Position numbers and translations under genes: made by a program. A stretch of DNA of 62,917 nt from assembly GCA_964602845.1 (NCBI GenBank), contig CAZRSW010000011.1, positions 1 to 62,917 of the forward strand, read 5' to 3'. The notes under the pieces are model-generated. The model worked only from the letters and a program-made list of their open reading frames with translations, did no database searches and was not told where the DNA came from. Origin of the DNA: CAZRSW01 sp964602845 (GTDB lineage Bacteria; Chloroflexota; Dehalococcoidia; Lucifugimonadales; UBA826). Positions 8,003 through 17,866 of this stretch are shown here, one piece after another. The first letter of the stretch is position 1; each line of letters opens with the position of its first letter.

Positions 8003-9904
8003 CTAGAGCAAGTCATCGGTCGGCTTCATAGTATTATCCACAAACAAGCGGAACCAAACTTCAAGGCACACGAGTTGCCAAATTTTTAGGCTATTTTCTG
8101 CTCTTCGATCCAAGTGATCATCAACCACTTCCCTCACAACATGCCCGTTAAACATATCGGATCTCGCCGCAATTCCACCCATAACGAATTCATCTATAAC
8201 AGGTCTCCACCTATCTAGTAACCAACGAGAAATAGGCGGGGCGAATCCTTTCTTTGGATACTGCACTATGTCTCTGGGCAAATATCGAGCTGCAAGTTTA
8301 CGAAGAAGTCCTTTTTGCTTACCTCCAGGCATCTTCTGCCCAATCGGGATTGAGGATGCATATTGCACTACATCTTGATCAAGGAACGGGGATCGAATCT
8401 CCAGCGCGACGGCGTTACTAGCAATATCAGTTTTTGCCAGATAACCAGATGGCAATCTCAAATGCATGTCTATATAAGCGAGCATCTCCGCGGATGTCGA
8501 AGGGAACAAATCTCCCACAATATCCTGTAACACAGCAGTCCTGGCATCCCGTTTTCTCTGTATCAACAGCCTATCTTTCATCAAGTCCTGCCACAGAAGA
8601 TCGTTATTATATAAGGAGGTATAGTCTTGCCCAGCATATTTAAGTAATGTTCGTAACTTACCCGGAATAATTCCTTTGAGAATGTCAGAATTTGCTCTAG
8701 ATGATGCGGCATTACGTATATTCCAAGGAATCCACCCAAGGAGAGTATCTGACAAATGAGCCGCATGCACATTTTGATACCCGCAAAAAGATTCGTCTCC
8801 ACCATCACCAGTCAATACTACCGTTGTTGATTGTTTGGCTATTTTACACATTTGATAAGTCGGTAATATCGAAGGATCTGCAAACGGCTCACCGGCTAAG
8901 TAAATTAGGTAAGGCAACTCCGATATACAATCAAAGTCAGTTCTAAGAACATGGTGATTAGTACCATATATTTCTGACACTTTTCCGGAAAGACTCACTT
9001 CTATATCCGACATAGGCGAATCCGCAAAATCCACTGTAAAAGTGTTTATAGGATCCTCCGTGTGCACAGATGCAATAGCCGTAATTAACCCAGAGTCTAT
9101 GCCTCCACTGAGAAAAATTCCCGTCGGAACATCGCTCTCCAACCTTCGCACAACGGCTCCGCCTAGGATACCTTCTATGTTATCAAGGTGTTCACTCTCA
9201 GAATATCCTATTTTAGATCCTGTCATCACAGGAACCTTCCAATATTTGTGTTCAACTATGTCTGTACCCTGAAATATCACATAAGAACCCGGTTTGACCC
9301 TTTTAAATCCTGATACAAACGTGTCATCTTGATGCACATACCCAAATGAGAAATAGGATTCAAGCCCACTAAGATTCATCTCCAACTCGTCGGTGTCATG
9401 GGCATAAAGAGCTTGTAGCTCTGAAGCGAAAATAATGTTAGGACCTGCGATCTTGTAGTAGAGGGGTTTTACTCCAATCCTGTCACGAATAAGCACCAGG
9501 CTTTGAATTGCATCGTCCCATATAGCAATAGCAAACATACCCTTCAATCTTTCTAGCATATGGGTTAAGCCCCACTCTTCATAGGCATGCGGAATAACCT
9601 CAGAATCGGTGTTGGAGATAAAGCTATGTCCCTTTAATTCTAGATCCCGCCTTAACTCTTTATGATTATAGATTTCCCCGTTGCAGACAACTTGTATCGT
9701 CCCATCTTCACCTGATAAAGGTTGTCGTCCTGCCTCAGTCAAATCCAGAATGCTCAACCTCTGGTGCCCAAGGCTTATACACCCATTTAAGTACGAGCCG
9801 TTGTCATCTGGCCCTCTATGGGCAATGCACACCTTCATAGATTCGACCAATCCCACATCGACATCATGGCCCAAAGTATTGAACATGCCACAAATACCAC
9901 ACAT
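8003..9904 (-). CDS. asnB: Asparagine synthase (glutamine-hydrolysing), AsnB type
   Basis: Two-domain enzyme of 633 residues. It begins MCGICGMFN, giving the N-terminal Cys nucleophile of class II glutamine amidotransferases after Met removal. The glutaminase domain contains HRGPDDNG and NGEIYNH. The synthetase half has the ATP pyrophosphatase loop FLSGGIDSG and LTGDGGDE. In glycan clusters such proteins (WbpS/WbtH type) amidate the carboxyl group of uronic acids on nucleotide sugars or glycans. Several uronic-acid-forming dehydrogenases occur in this window, so that is the likely role here (inference). True asparagine synthesis cannot be excluded. Confidence 0.9.
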   Translation of the reverse strand: MCGICGMFNTLGHDVDVGLVESMKVCIAHRGPDDNGSYLNGCISLGHQRLSILDLTEAGRQPLSGEDGTIQVVCNGEIYNHKELRRDLELKGHSFISNTDSEVIPHAYEEWGLTHMLERLKGMFAIAIWDDAIQSLVLIRDRIGVKPLYYKIAGPNIIFASELQALYAHDTDELEMNLSGLESYFSFGYVHQDDTFVSGFKRVKPGSYVIFQGTDIVEHKYWKVPVMTGSKIGYSESEHLDNIEGILGGAVVRRLESDVPTGIFLSGGIDSGLITAIASVHTEDPINTFTVDFADSPMSDIEVSLSGKVSEIYGTNHHVLRTDFDCISELPYLIYLAGEPFADPSILPTYQMCKIAKQSTTVVLTGDGGDESFCGYQNVHAAHLSDTLLGWIPWNIRNAASSRANSDILKGIIPGKLRTLLKYAGQDYTSLYNNDLLWQDLMKDRLLIQRKRDARTAVLQDIVGDLFPSTSAEMLAYIDMHLRLPSGYLAKTDIASNAVALEIRSPFLDQDVVQYASSIPIGQKMPGGKQKGLLRKLAARYLPRDIVQYPKKGFAPPISRWLLDRWRPVIDEFVMGGIAARSDMFNGHVVREVVDDHLDRRAENSLKIWQLVCLEVWFRLFVDNTMKPTDDLL

Positions 9905-9940
9905 AGCGCTAAATTAACTCCTAGGCATCGGCCGCAGCTA

Positions 9941-11119
9941 TCATCTTCGGAAACTGCCAACGAATTGATCATAGAAATGCGCGTAATCCTGTGCTACCGC
10001 TTCTGTGGAAAAATACTTTAGGATTTTTTCTCGTCCTCTAATAGATACGTCAGTTGCAAACACGTGGTCCGTCAAAACTGACTGTATTAGATGACACATT
10101 TCTTCCGTATCCCCAAACTCCGTGAACTGGATGAATTCCTTCATAGGATCCAAAATTTCAATACCTGGGTGTCTACTTGCGATGACAGGCAACCCACAAG
10201 AAATGGCCTCAAGAACCACCCTAGGTGAACCATCATTTATAGTTTGGTAGATTAGTATGTCTGATTCGTTATACGCATCGCGCATATGTTGGCGAGTCAA
10301 CCCACTCTTAAAAACCACTTCTTCAGATAGCCCTAGCTTTTCGACGACGGCTCGAATATCAGCTTCTGACATCATTCCCGGCTTTACTACTAAGGTAAGA
10401 CACAGATTAAGTCCGTAATTTTTGCACATTTGTAGAGTGTTAAGAACAGAAAACAATCCACGAGTATGGTCGAGCCCTCCAACATATAGTAACTTTCGGG
10501 GACCCGCCTTCCCAGTAGGAACATCTTTACCTACAGGCCGCCAATAGCAAGTGTCCACATTATTGGTCAACACAGAAATATATTTTGGATCAATGTCACA
10601 ATATCTCGTCAATCGACTAACTAGGCCCGGAGCCTGTAGCACAATACGATCTGCCAACTTGCTTATCATACCCTGGAACCACGATCCCAATAACATTCTG
10701 GCCGTAGTAGGATTTGTTACCAAGGAGAACGTCGAGTATCCAGCTGGCTTCCACACATTCTCTATTCTCCAACGCTCTAACGTGAAAAAAGATGATACAA
10801 GCAGGCAAGAATATTTTCTTACTCTTGCGAGAACAAAATATAAAATAAGATTACCTGAAGTGTCATGAACTACATCAAGTCCTTTCGACAAATACACGCC
10901 CCTAACAACCAACATCGCCTTTACTAAATTTAGAAGCTTAAACCCGCGTATAAAACCAACCTCGCAGACCGTAAATCTTTCAAAATCACCGCCATCAACA
11001 TTTCCATCGTTTATCCCCAGAAATAAAGTGACACTCTCAACATGACTGGATAAGGCCATCAACAGCCCTATCCTATCACTGTAATCGCGAGAATTTGGTA
11101 GGAAGAATCCTATATGCAA
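9941..11119 (-). CDS. Glycosyltransferase family 4
   Basis: 392-residue GT-B glycosyltransferase. The N-terminal domain begins MHIGFFLPNSRDYSDRIGLL and has a hydrophobic stretch near residues 85-125 that may touch the membrane. The donor domain has LLYVGGLDHTRGLFSVL and NDGSPRVVLEAISCGLPVIA with the E-x7-E pair. The start is TTG at 11119, 12 bp after the stop of the nucleotide-sugar dehydrogenase gene. No specific sugar can be assigned. Confidence 0.85.
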   Translation of the reverse strand: MHIGFFLPNSRDYSDRIGLLMALSSHVESVTLFLGINDGNVDGGDFERFTVCEVGFIRGFKLLNLVKAMLVVRGVYLSKGLDVVHDTSGNLILYFVLARVRKYSCLLVSSFFTLERWRIENVWKPAGYSTFSLVTNPTTARMLLGSWFQGMISKLADRIVLQAPGLVSRLTRYCDIDPKYISVLTNNVDTCYWRPVGKDVPTGKAGPRKLLYVGGLDHTRGLFSVLNTLQMCKNYGLNLCLTLVVKPGMMSEADIRAVVEKLGLSEEVVFKSGLTRQHMRDAYNESDILIYQTINDGSPRVVLEAISCGLPVIASRHPGIEILDPMKEFIQFTEFGDTEEMCHLIQSVLTDHVFATDVSIRGREKILKYFSTEAVAQDYAHFYDQFVGSFRR

Positions 11120-11131
11120 TTTAAAAATGCC

Positions 11132-12433
11132 TTACCAGTAAAGACCTTCCGTAGAAATATCCTGGCCAAAACTACGCTTACCAATGCCAACCAAGTCTAC
11201 GACAACTTGATCATCGCAAAGAGCCTCACTTTCCAGCTCTAAACCATAGGAGCGATGAGCGACAACGATAATATCAACATTCTCCACGGTATCTTTTAAA
11301 TTGCTCCTTATCAGGGTAGGCAATTCCGGCAGTTCCTCCTCCATCACTAACCGATTCTGCCCAATCAGACAATCCGTCCTCAAATTACTATCAAATACCT
11401 TGATTTTAACCCCAGAATCTAACAACTTCCTTGCAATACTAACCATACAACTATTCCTCAAATCGTCGGTGTTTGATTTGAATGTTAATCCGAGAATCGC
11501 AACTGAGTCAGGCTGTCGAGCCAAAAGTAAGTCATAGATCCGATTAACTTGAAGCGAATTTGACAGGGAAATCCCTGACATCATAGGAATTTGAACATCG
11601 TTTCTCACGGAATATTGCAACAATGTCTCAAGGTCCTTAGGCAAACAACTACCGCCGAAAGGTAAGCCCGGCCTCATGTAGGCATCGGAGATGTTAAGCT
11701 CACGATCCATACACAGTATTTCTAATACTTTCCTAGCATCAACACCAAGAGTATTACATACATTCCCGATTTCATTTGCAAAAGTCACTTTAGCAGCATG
11801 AAACGCGTTAGAGGCATACTTAGATATCGAAGCCTCTTCCAAAGATCCTACAACGATAGGTGCCGTTATCGAAGGATACAAGTCTCTAGCCAACTCCTCA
11901 ATCCACTCACCACCAAGCCGTGTACCAAATAACAGCATCGGAGGATGCAAAAAATCTTGAACAGCTGAGCCTTCCCTCAGAAATTCCGGATGCACGACAT
12001 ATTCATAATTCCATTCACTGCTTTCTAAGTGGTCCGAGGCCCACAAGTGTACTTGCGGCAAACAAGTGCTTCTGTTAACAATTACGGTTGGATCAGAGTT
12101 CTGAGAGTTTCTCATGCCAAGTACATTTATTACATTCTCAACATCAACAAACTCGGGCTGTCCGCTGCTGGAAAGAGGGGTCCCCACACATACATAAACG
12201 ACATCGAAGTCAATCACATGAGGCATATCTGGCCTAGCTTCAAGAAATCCTTTTTTCCTTGCTGCCTCTACGATCTTATCGAGCTCAGGTTCAGAAACCG
12301 CGCACAGCCCTCGGTTAATAAGATCAACTTTTTCAACGTTGGGATCCACTCCTGTAACCCTGTGCCCTGATTGGGCTAGTATCGCTGCGGTGACGGTACC
12401 AACATAACCTAAACCCAGTACTAATATTTTCAT
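11132..12433 (-). CDS. GDP-mannose 6-dehydrogenase-like nucleotide-sugar dehydrogenase
   Basis: NAD-dependent four-electron sugar-nucleotide dehydrogenase that oxidises C6 to a carboxylate. The Rossmann motif GLGYVGTVTAA is at the N-terminus. HAAKVTFANEIGN and YMRPGLPFGGSCLPKD hold the catalytic Cys, and the C-terminus ends VVDLVG...EGLYW. These stretches follow AlgD (GDP-mannose 6-dehydrogenase) more closely than UDP-glucose dehydrogenase, which has GGYCLPKD. The product would be GDP-mannuronic acid. The nearby GDP-mannose 3,5-epimerase-like gene acts on the same class of nucleotide sugar. The family is certain; the substrate is probable. Confidence 0.85.
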   Translation of the reverse strand: MKILVLGLGYVGTVTAAILAQSGHRVTGVDPNVEKVDLINRGLCAVSEPELDKIVEAARKKGFLEARPDMPHVIDFDVVYVCVGTPLSSSGQPEFVDVENVINVLGMRNSQNSDPTVIVNRSTCLPQVHLWASDHLESSEWNYEYVVHPEFLREGSAVQDFLHPPMLLFGTRLGGEWIEELARDLYPSITAPIVVGSLEEASISKYASNAFHAAKVTFANEIGNVCNTLGVDARKVLEILCMDRELNISDAYMRPGLPFGGSCLPKDLETLLQYSVRNDVQIPMMSGISLSNSLQVNRIYDLLLARQPDSVAILGLTFKSNTDDLRNSCMVSIARKLLDSGVKIKVFDSNLRTDCLIGQNRLVMEEELPELPTLIRSNLKDTVENVDIIVVAHRSYGLELESEALCDDQVVVDLVGIGKRSFGQDISTEGLYW

Positions 12434-12457
12434 TATAAATTCAGCCTCACGAAATGA

Positions 12458-13585
12458 TCACAATGCTATGGCCTTCTCCAATCCATCGACCATTTTGCCC
12501 ACAGTTGCCTTAGCCAGTATGTCCTTCCTTGCAGACGCAGAAATGGCAATCCTCTTTTTTTCATCCATCAATAACTGATCTATATTATTAGCCAAACTGT
12601 AATGATTATTCTGGACAAATCTCAAACCATTAACCTCATCTATCAACATCTCAGAATCACTACCAGTTTCATCAGCAATTATCGTTGCTGTGCCACAACC
12701 CATACTAACATTCATTGCCAAACCGACTGCCCCTCCCATCACAGACACGTCCGCGGCCGATAACCATACCTGATCATACCCATAAGGCACGCGGCCAACA
12801 AAGACGATCATGTTATGATGCAAACCAGCAGCCTTTAAAGAACGTTCCGCGTATTCTTTGAGATATAAATCCTCCGGGCCACCACCAACAATAACCAATC
12901 GAAAATCCCTTCCCTTAACGAACAACTCCAAAGCGGCATCAATAACCAAATCAAACCTTTTCTTTTTGACCAGAGTACCCAGGGAAACCACTAGTGGCAC
13001 GCTATCAGAAAAATGTCTTCGCCGTTCAGTCAAAGCGATTGATTGAAGATTACTTAATTCTTCTTCATTCTCTGGAAGATCGACCGAGTTTTGAGCTACA
13101 TTTAGTTGATTACTCGACAATCCCATATCTATAAGGCCATCATATGAGGATCTACCATAACAAACGATACCGTCCCATCGTGACAAGAAATCTCTCCAAA
13201 TCCATGATTTAAGCCAAGATCCAGTGTTATCGTATTTGGTCCAAGCAACAGTTCGAATATTTCTATCTCTTGCGACATTCAACATGGAGTACAAACTTAT
13301 TATCCTTGGGACCCCTTCTGCAATTACAACCTTCGGTCCAATCTCCAATAGCAGATTTTTCCAATTCTTAAACCGATGCATATATTCTTGGCCAGCAATT
13401 GCATAAGTATGCACTTCTAAATTGTGGGTTTCATACGGCAAGGATAACCCCTGTAACTGTGATTCATTTGTGATTGGTGATGCAATTGCTATATTACCCA
13501 CAGCTGAAAGCCGTCTTGATAACAACCGAAAAACCGGAAGCCTGTAATGCTCAAAAGTCCTTTGAAAAATCAGTACTTCTGACAC
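12458..13585 (-). CDS. Glycosyltransferase family 4-like, divergent
   Basis: 375-residue GT-B-like protein starting at a GTG codon. The acceptor half begins VLIFQRTFEHYRLPVFRLLS. The donor half has PLVVSLGTLVKKKRFDLVID, VIVGGGPEDLYLKEYA and an altered nucleotide-binding segment VMGGAVGLAMNVSMGCGTATI. There the first Glu of E-x7-E is replaced by Gly, so activity may differ from that of its neighbours. It lies directly upstream of the GDP-mannose-dehydrogenase-like gene. Donor unknown. Confidence 0.8.
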   Translation of the reverse strand: MSEVLIFQRTFEHYRLPVFRLLSRRLSAVGNIAIASPITNESQLQGLSLPYETHNLEVHTYAIAGQEYMHRFKNWKNLLLEIGPKVVIAEGVPRIISLYSMLNVARDRNIRTVAWTKYDNTGSWLKSWIWRDFLSRWDGIVCYGRSSYDGLIDMGLSSNQLNVAQNSVDLPENEEELSNLQSIALTERRRHFSDSVPLVVSLGTLVKKKRFDLVIDAALELFVKGRDFRLVIVGGGPEDLYLKEYAERSLKAAGLHHNMIVFVGRVPYGYDQVWLSAADVSVMGGAVGLAMNVSMGCGTATIIADETGSDSEMLIDEVNGLRFVQNNHYSLANNIDQLLMDEKKRIAISASARKDILAKATVGKMVDGLEKAIAL

Positions 13586-13637
13586 AGAGCTTAACTAACT
13601 CCTCGTCGGATTCTTGGCAGATCATCTATGACAATGT

Positions 13638-14747
13638 TCACAAGTCAAAAGCCTCGATTACCTCAGATCTTACGATTTCAGAGGCTACGTCGCGATCTAT
13701 AACAAACTTCCTCGAATTTAAAGAGGCCTCCTGCCAAGTATCGTAATCCTCTGTGTATTGTTTGATAGCTGCAATAGCCTCATCTATACTTTTACAATAC
13801 CTACCAAGACCACCACTGCTCAACAATAATTCCGGATCAACATTTAGCGCCACCACCGGTACACCGAGGCACCAAGATTCTAAAAACGCATTTGGGAAGC
13901 CTTCTTTTGTCACCCCAGACTGATCTGTTAAAGAGGTGTTTACCAAGACCTTAGAACGAGAAATGAAACTGCCGACAGACAAAGGGTCAACACGGCCAAC
14001 AACATCCACATTATTTCTATTTCTCAGTAATTTTATAACCCTGTCAGCGTATTCCAAGTGATCTTGCCGTCCATCACCTACTACAACAAACTTCTTATTT
14101 TGCAATCTATCAGCAAGCTCCACAACATGGTCTAGGCCCTTTCGAGGCTCCATGTAACCAATCCAGATAACATCATAGGATTTATCATAATATTTAACAT
14201 CCTCATCTTGGCCTATTTCTTGAATATCCAATACATTGTTCAGCACAGCACTTTTCTGTTTATAATGCAGTTTCAATAGAGACGCCTGAAAGTTAGTCTG
14301 AGCCACAATTCTGCTGCTGAACAAAAAACTAAGTTTACGCACTAGCGTTGTTTTCAAGGCTTCCCCCTTTACACATTGAACGTCAGACGTCATACCCAAT
14401 ATCACCCGTTTCATAGCGATACGGGAGATAATTATCACCAACAAGTGAACAGGGGAAACTCCACGTAAATATATAGCTGATTTAACTCTGAATAGATTAA
14501 CTGTTAAGAAGAACATCTTAGATAATATTCCTGAATCTTTCCGCCACAAATTCACATAAGAAACATTCTCAATACGATTAGACGATCTGCCAACACTGTT
14601 AGCTGTCATGACCGTGACCTGAACTTTCTCTCTGGCCAAAATATCTACAATATATTTCATTTGACGCTCTGACCCACCTGAATGTAGATCTACGTTACCA
14701 CTGAAATAAGAAGAGCCCGAAATAGAGAATACAGAAATAGATTTCAT
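13638..14747 (-). CDS. Glycosyltransferase family 4
   Basis: GT-B enzyme. From ATG at 14747 it is 369 residues and begins MKSISVFSISGSSYFSGNVD. An earlier in-frame start at 14783 would overlap the methyltransferase gene by 32 bp. The ATG at 14747 lies 4 bp after that stop and gives a normal N-terminus, so I prefer it. The donor domain shows VIWIGYMEPRKGLDHVVELA and KEGFPNAFLESWCLGVPVVA with the E-x7-E motif. A GGSERQMKYI segment near the N-terminus is typical of GT4 enzymes. Donor unknown. Confidence 0.85.
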   Translation of the reverse strand: MKSISVFSISGSSYFSGNVDLHSGGSERQMKYIVDILAREKVQVTVMTANSVGRSSNRIENVSYVNLWRKDSGILSKMFFLTVNLFRVKSAIYLRGVSPVHLLVIIISRIAMKRVILGMTSDVQCVKGEALKTTLVRKLSFLFSSRIVAQTNFQASLLKLHYKQKSAVLNNVLDIQEIGQDEDVKYYDKSYDVIWIGYMEPRKGLDHVVELADRLQNKKFVVVGDGRQDHLEYADRVIKLLRNRNNVDVVGRVDPLSVGSFISRSKVLVNTSLTDQSGVTKEGFPNAFLESWCLGVPVVALNVDPELLLSSGGLGRYCKSIDEAIAAIKQYTEDYDTWQEASLNSRKFVIDRDVASEIVRSEVIEAFDL

Positions 14748-14751
14748 CTTA

Positions 14752-15534
14752 CTATCGCTGCCTCGAATGAGGTCCCGACGCATTTTTCCTTAGCCAATAA
14801 CCTCTCACTGACGCTAATCCAATCCTCGCCAGAATCATTCTCAATTTCAAAAACCGAAATGGGAAAAATTTGTAAGGCGAATGAAAAAATAATGGCTCCA
14901 CCTCCAAAACTTCAAAGCCTTTACGTTCAAAAAGAGCCCTCCAAGAGCTTGGCTTGAAATACACAAATTCCCTGAAATGGCTGCTTGATATCCCGTGTAT
15001 CGTCGGCATAACCTTAGTAACAAGAGGCTTTTCGGAGTGACTTTCCTCCGTTTTCTCAATCCTATGATCGATTTGTCCGCTACTATTTATGCGTGAGGAT
15101 TTTCTCAAAAGTCTAATCAACAAGTGAATAGGATGAGTAAAAACTTGGAGAGTTTTCCACGCCGAAGTAGGCATAGTATGAAGCATAATCGCCCCTGAAC
15201 TCATAACCCGACTGAGTTCCTCCATACAGGCATCAACGTCATTGATATGCTCAAGTACGTTAGAGGAAAATACGAAATCGAAAGATTGGTCAACAAACGG
15301 AAGCTTCTGAGCATCAGCCATAATCACTCCTGGGACAGTGGCTCGTGGTTTCACGTCAGTAGGAATTATTTCTTGAAAATGCATCCCCAACATTCCTGTC
15401 AAGTAGCCGGAACCACAACCGATTTCCAGGGCCCTGCCTCTGATTTCACACGGAGGCGAAGACAACAGTTGTTCTAAGTCTCTACACCTCAAGAATCGCT
15501 CCCACTTTGATTTTACATTTATGTCGCCCTCCAT
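14752..15534 (-). CDS. Class I SAM-dependent methyltransferase
   Basis: About 260 residues with the Rossmann-type methyltransferase core (Methyltransf_11). Motif I is ALEIGCGSGYLTG, then ADAQKLPFVDQSFDFVFSSN (motif II region) and VLEHINDVDACMEELSRVM. It probably methylates a sugar hydroxyl or the end of a glycan chain; the acceptor is unknown. ATG at 15534 is taken as the start; a TTG four codons earlier (15546) is an alternative. It sits between two GT4 genes in the same transcription unit. Confidence 0.85.
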   Translation of the reverse strand: MEGDINVKSKWERFLRCRDLEQLLSSPPCEIRGRALEIGCGSGYLTGMLGMHFQEIIPTDVKPRATVPGVIMADAQKLPFVDQSFDFVFSSNVLEHINDVDACMEELSRVMSSGAIMLHTMPTSAWKTLQVFTHPIHLLIRLLRKSSRINSSGQIDHRIEKTEESHSEKPLVTKVMPTIHGISSSHFREFVYFKPSSWRALFERKGFEVLEVEPLFFHSPYKFFPFRFLKLRMILARIGLASVRGYWLRKNASGPHSRQR

Positions 15535-15554
15535 CGATCTGGCCAAACTACTGT

Positions 15555-16736
15555 TTACGAACCTTTCAGTAAACTTCTATACATCTCTTCATACCTGCTG
15601 GTTATTTTTGACCATTCATACCCAGCGGCACTTTCCTTAGCGGTATCAGAGAATTTTTTTCGCATATTCTCATTGCGCAACAAAATTTCAATATTCTTGG
15701 CCATCGACTCTGAATCAGATACGGGTGATATAAATCCTGTGTGCCCATGATCGACCACATCTTTACAACCTTCCGCATCAGTAGTTACCACCGGTAAACC
15801 TGCAGCCATAGCCTCAACAACAACTCGGGGAAATCCTTCCAACAAGGACGGAAATACAAATACATCGGCGGACCTGTAAACTTCCGTAAGTTTCTCATTG
15901 GGCATCGAAAACATTCCAGATCCACCAGTGTCAACACCAATCTCATCCAGTGTTATAACATACCTTTCAAGATCACGATTTCCAATCTCTTCATCAATCT
16001 TGTTTGAATCTTTGCCAACTATCAACCAACGAAAATCAAGTCCCCAGTCGACTAGATAAGCAGCTATATCTGGTATATATTCATAGCCCTTCTTTAGATG
16101 ATACCTCCCTACAGTTAGCAACAATGGTTTTCCGATGACATCAGGCAACAATATGTTCTTTTCCCTCTGTTCCACCCGGTAACAAGATTCCACGCTGACA
16201 CCGTTGGGAATAACTTCGATTTTATGCGGCAATATCCCTATGTTCAGATAGTCGTCAGCCATACTATCAGTCAAAGCGACCACCTTATCCATCCTTAACA
16301 ACGTAGAAACAATCCTGTTGTTTAGGACCTTGTCTCTTCTAAGGCCGTATCCGAGCATATCGTTTACTTGTACATCTTCTCCATGTGTCCGTAAAACAAG
16401 CGGTACTTTCGGACTTAAACCTCGAGCAACGTAACCAGCCGGATATGAGCCAATAATCTGCCAGACATCGAAATTCTCTCTATTCTGCAACAACTTAATT
16501 TCCGTCTGGGGCAGAAACGGAAAATAATTGACCAGTCTGTCGGAGGTAAAATTTAATGTAGCTATGCTAAAACCAGATCGTCTATAGAGATCTTTATTGG
16601 AGTGAAATTCCTTTTTGCTTAGAATTAACTTAATCTTGTTCCCATTTGCGATTAGGTGTCTCATCAAATTGTAGGCAAAAACCTGATAACCACCGATCTT
16701 AAACAAAGATCCCAGAATCAAACACCCTATATTCAT
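15555..16736 (-). CDS. Glycosyltransferase family 4
   Basis: 393-residue GT-B glycosyltransferase. The acceptor domain starts MNIGCLILGSLFKIGGYQVF and includes PLVLRTHGEDVQV. The donor domain has LLTVGRYHLKKGYEYI and LEGFPRVVVEAMAAGLPVVT with E-x7-E, followed by GCKDVVDHGHTGFIS. This is one of the most canonical GT4 sequences in the window. Its start overlaps the stop of the CgeB-like gene by 4 bp, indicating translational coupling. The sugar donor cannot be assigned. Confidence 0.9.
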   Translation of the reverse strand: MNIGCLILGSLFKIGGYQVFAYNLMRHLIANGNKIKLILSKKEFHSNKDLYRRSGFSIATLNFTSDRLVNYFPFLPQTEIKLLQNRENFDVWQIIGSYPAGYVARGLSPKVPLVLRTHGEDVQVNDMLGYGLRRDKVLNNRIVSTLLRMDKVVALTDSMADDYLNIGILPHKIEVIPNGVSVESCYRVEQREKNILLPDVIGKPLLLTVGRYHLKKGYEYIPDIAAYLVDWGLDFRWLIVGKDSNKIDEEIGNRDLERYVITLDEIGVDTGGSGMFSMPNEKLTEVYRSADVFVFPSLLEGFPRVVVEAMAAGLPVVTTDAEGCKDVVDHGHTGFISPVSDSESMAKNIEILLRNENMRKKFSDTAKESAAGYEWSKITSRYEEMYRSLLKGS

Positions 16737-17845
16737 GAACTTCGGTCGGCCTTAAATCCGGCTATTTTTTCTACCCTGCCACAGAAGCTATCCAGACCTA
16801 TATCACTGTGAACTGCCTCTTCATACAATAACTGCCCGTTTTCCGCTATCACTTTATATCGACGGTTGCTCAATAAATTCTCGACCTTTTCTTGCAAGTC
16901 TGACATATCCCAACGAACAGAAATAAATGTTTCATCTTGCTTGTACAATTCGGGCCATGTACGCATATGACTTAAATTCGGCTTTAAAAGCGCTCCACCA
17001 CACAGAAATACTTCAAAGTCTCTGTAAGCTATTTCCCCCCATCCAAATGGCGAACAGACCACCTTGGATTTTTTCAACTCGGTCCAGTACTTCGATCTAT
17101 TGACCCGAGATCCTTCCACAGGCCAAACTTTAGTTATGGTGTCGAGCAGACGTTGCCTTTGAAATAAAACGGAATTCCTCTTGTGACTTAGCCCAACGCG
17201 ACACGAAATATCTAAAGGTCTTTCTGCGGATGGAGGGAATAGTGTATAAAGTTGTTTAAATAACACTGGGATATTATGCCCCAACATCCTATCAACGGAG
17301 CTCCGTATCCCATGACCGTATTGTCCAAAGGCCGAATTCCACGAAATCCGAATCTTATTTAGTTCAGCTGCCGGGGGTATATATAATTCGTTGTCAAAAT
17401 CACATATTTCATCAATGACCCCGAATTCTCTATTGTAATAATCTGTATAAATTCTACCCCCATAGAAACTTTTCAAGTAGTTGCTAGTATCCGAGAATAT
17501 CTGATTCTTGCAGAATAGGTCCACACAATCCAATATAGGAAATTGGTTACTGGAAGTACTATCGCTTGTATCGAACCATACAACCCGATCTGTAAATTTT
17601 CTAATTCCCTTTAATATCTGTCTTATTGAGTCAATGGCCAAGGTATCCCAAACCGGATACCGATCTCTAAAATATTTGCTGTTCACGAAAACACAATCAG
17701 CATCCCCCATTGACCTAATATCAGGATTTATGGAAATATCCACTTTGCTGCGGCGCATCCTACCCCTTACACGAAGCAAAGGTCGCATGAAAGATGCGCT
17801 GTTGCCATTTGATCCTTTGCTAAGAACAACTAATCGGCGAGACAT
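16733..17845 (-). CDS. CgeB-like glycosyltransferase (GT-B, group 1 C-terminal domain)
   Basis: 370 residues. The N-terminal half is poorly conserved. The C-terminal third contains FGWGEIAYRDFEVFLCGGAL, then LKPNLSHMRTWPELYK and a final segment with two helices. This is the pattern of the spore-protein CgeB/YkvP-type 'Glyco_trans_1_2' domain, in which an 'E..F..F..L..G' strand replaces the usual GT4 E-x7-E. It is preceded by the ABC exporter gene and overlaps the following GT4 gene by 4 bp. Transfer to a glycan is inferred; donor and acceptor are unknown. Confidence 0.65.
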   Translation of the reverse strand: MSRRLVVLSKGSNGNSASFMRPLLRVRGRMRRSKVDISINPDIRSMGDADCVFVNSKYFRDRYPVWDTLAIDSIRQILKGIRKFTDRVVWFDTSDSTSSNQFPILDCVDLFCKNQIFSDTSNYLKSFYGGRIYTDYYNREFGVIDEICDFDNELYIPPAAELNKIRISWNSAFGQYGHGIRSSVDRMLGHNIPVLFKQLYTLFPPSAERPLDISCRVGLSHKRNSVLFQRQRLLDTITKVWPVEGSRVNRSKYWTELKKSKVVCSPFGWGEIAYRDFEVFLCGGALLKPNLSHMRTWPELYKQDETFISVRWDMSDLQEKVENLLSNRRYKVIAENGQLLYEEAVHSDIGLDSFCGRVEKIAGFKADRSS

Positions 17846-17866
17846 GATTTTTTCTGTAATCGGAAA

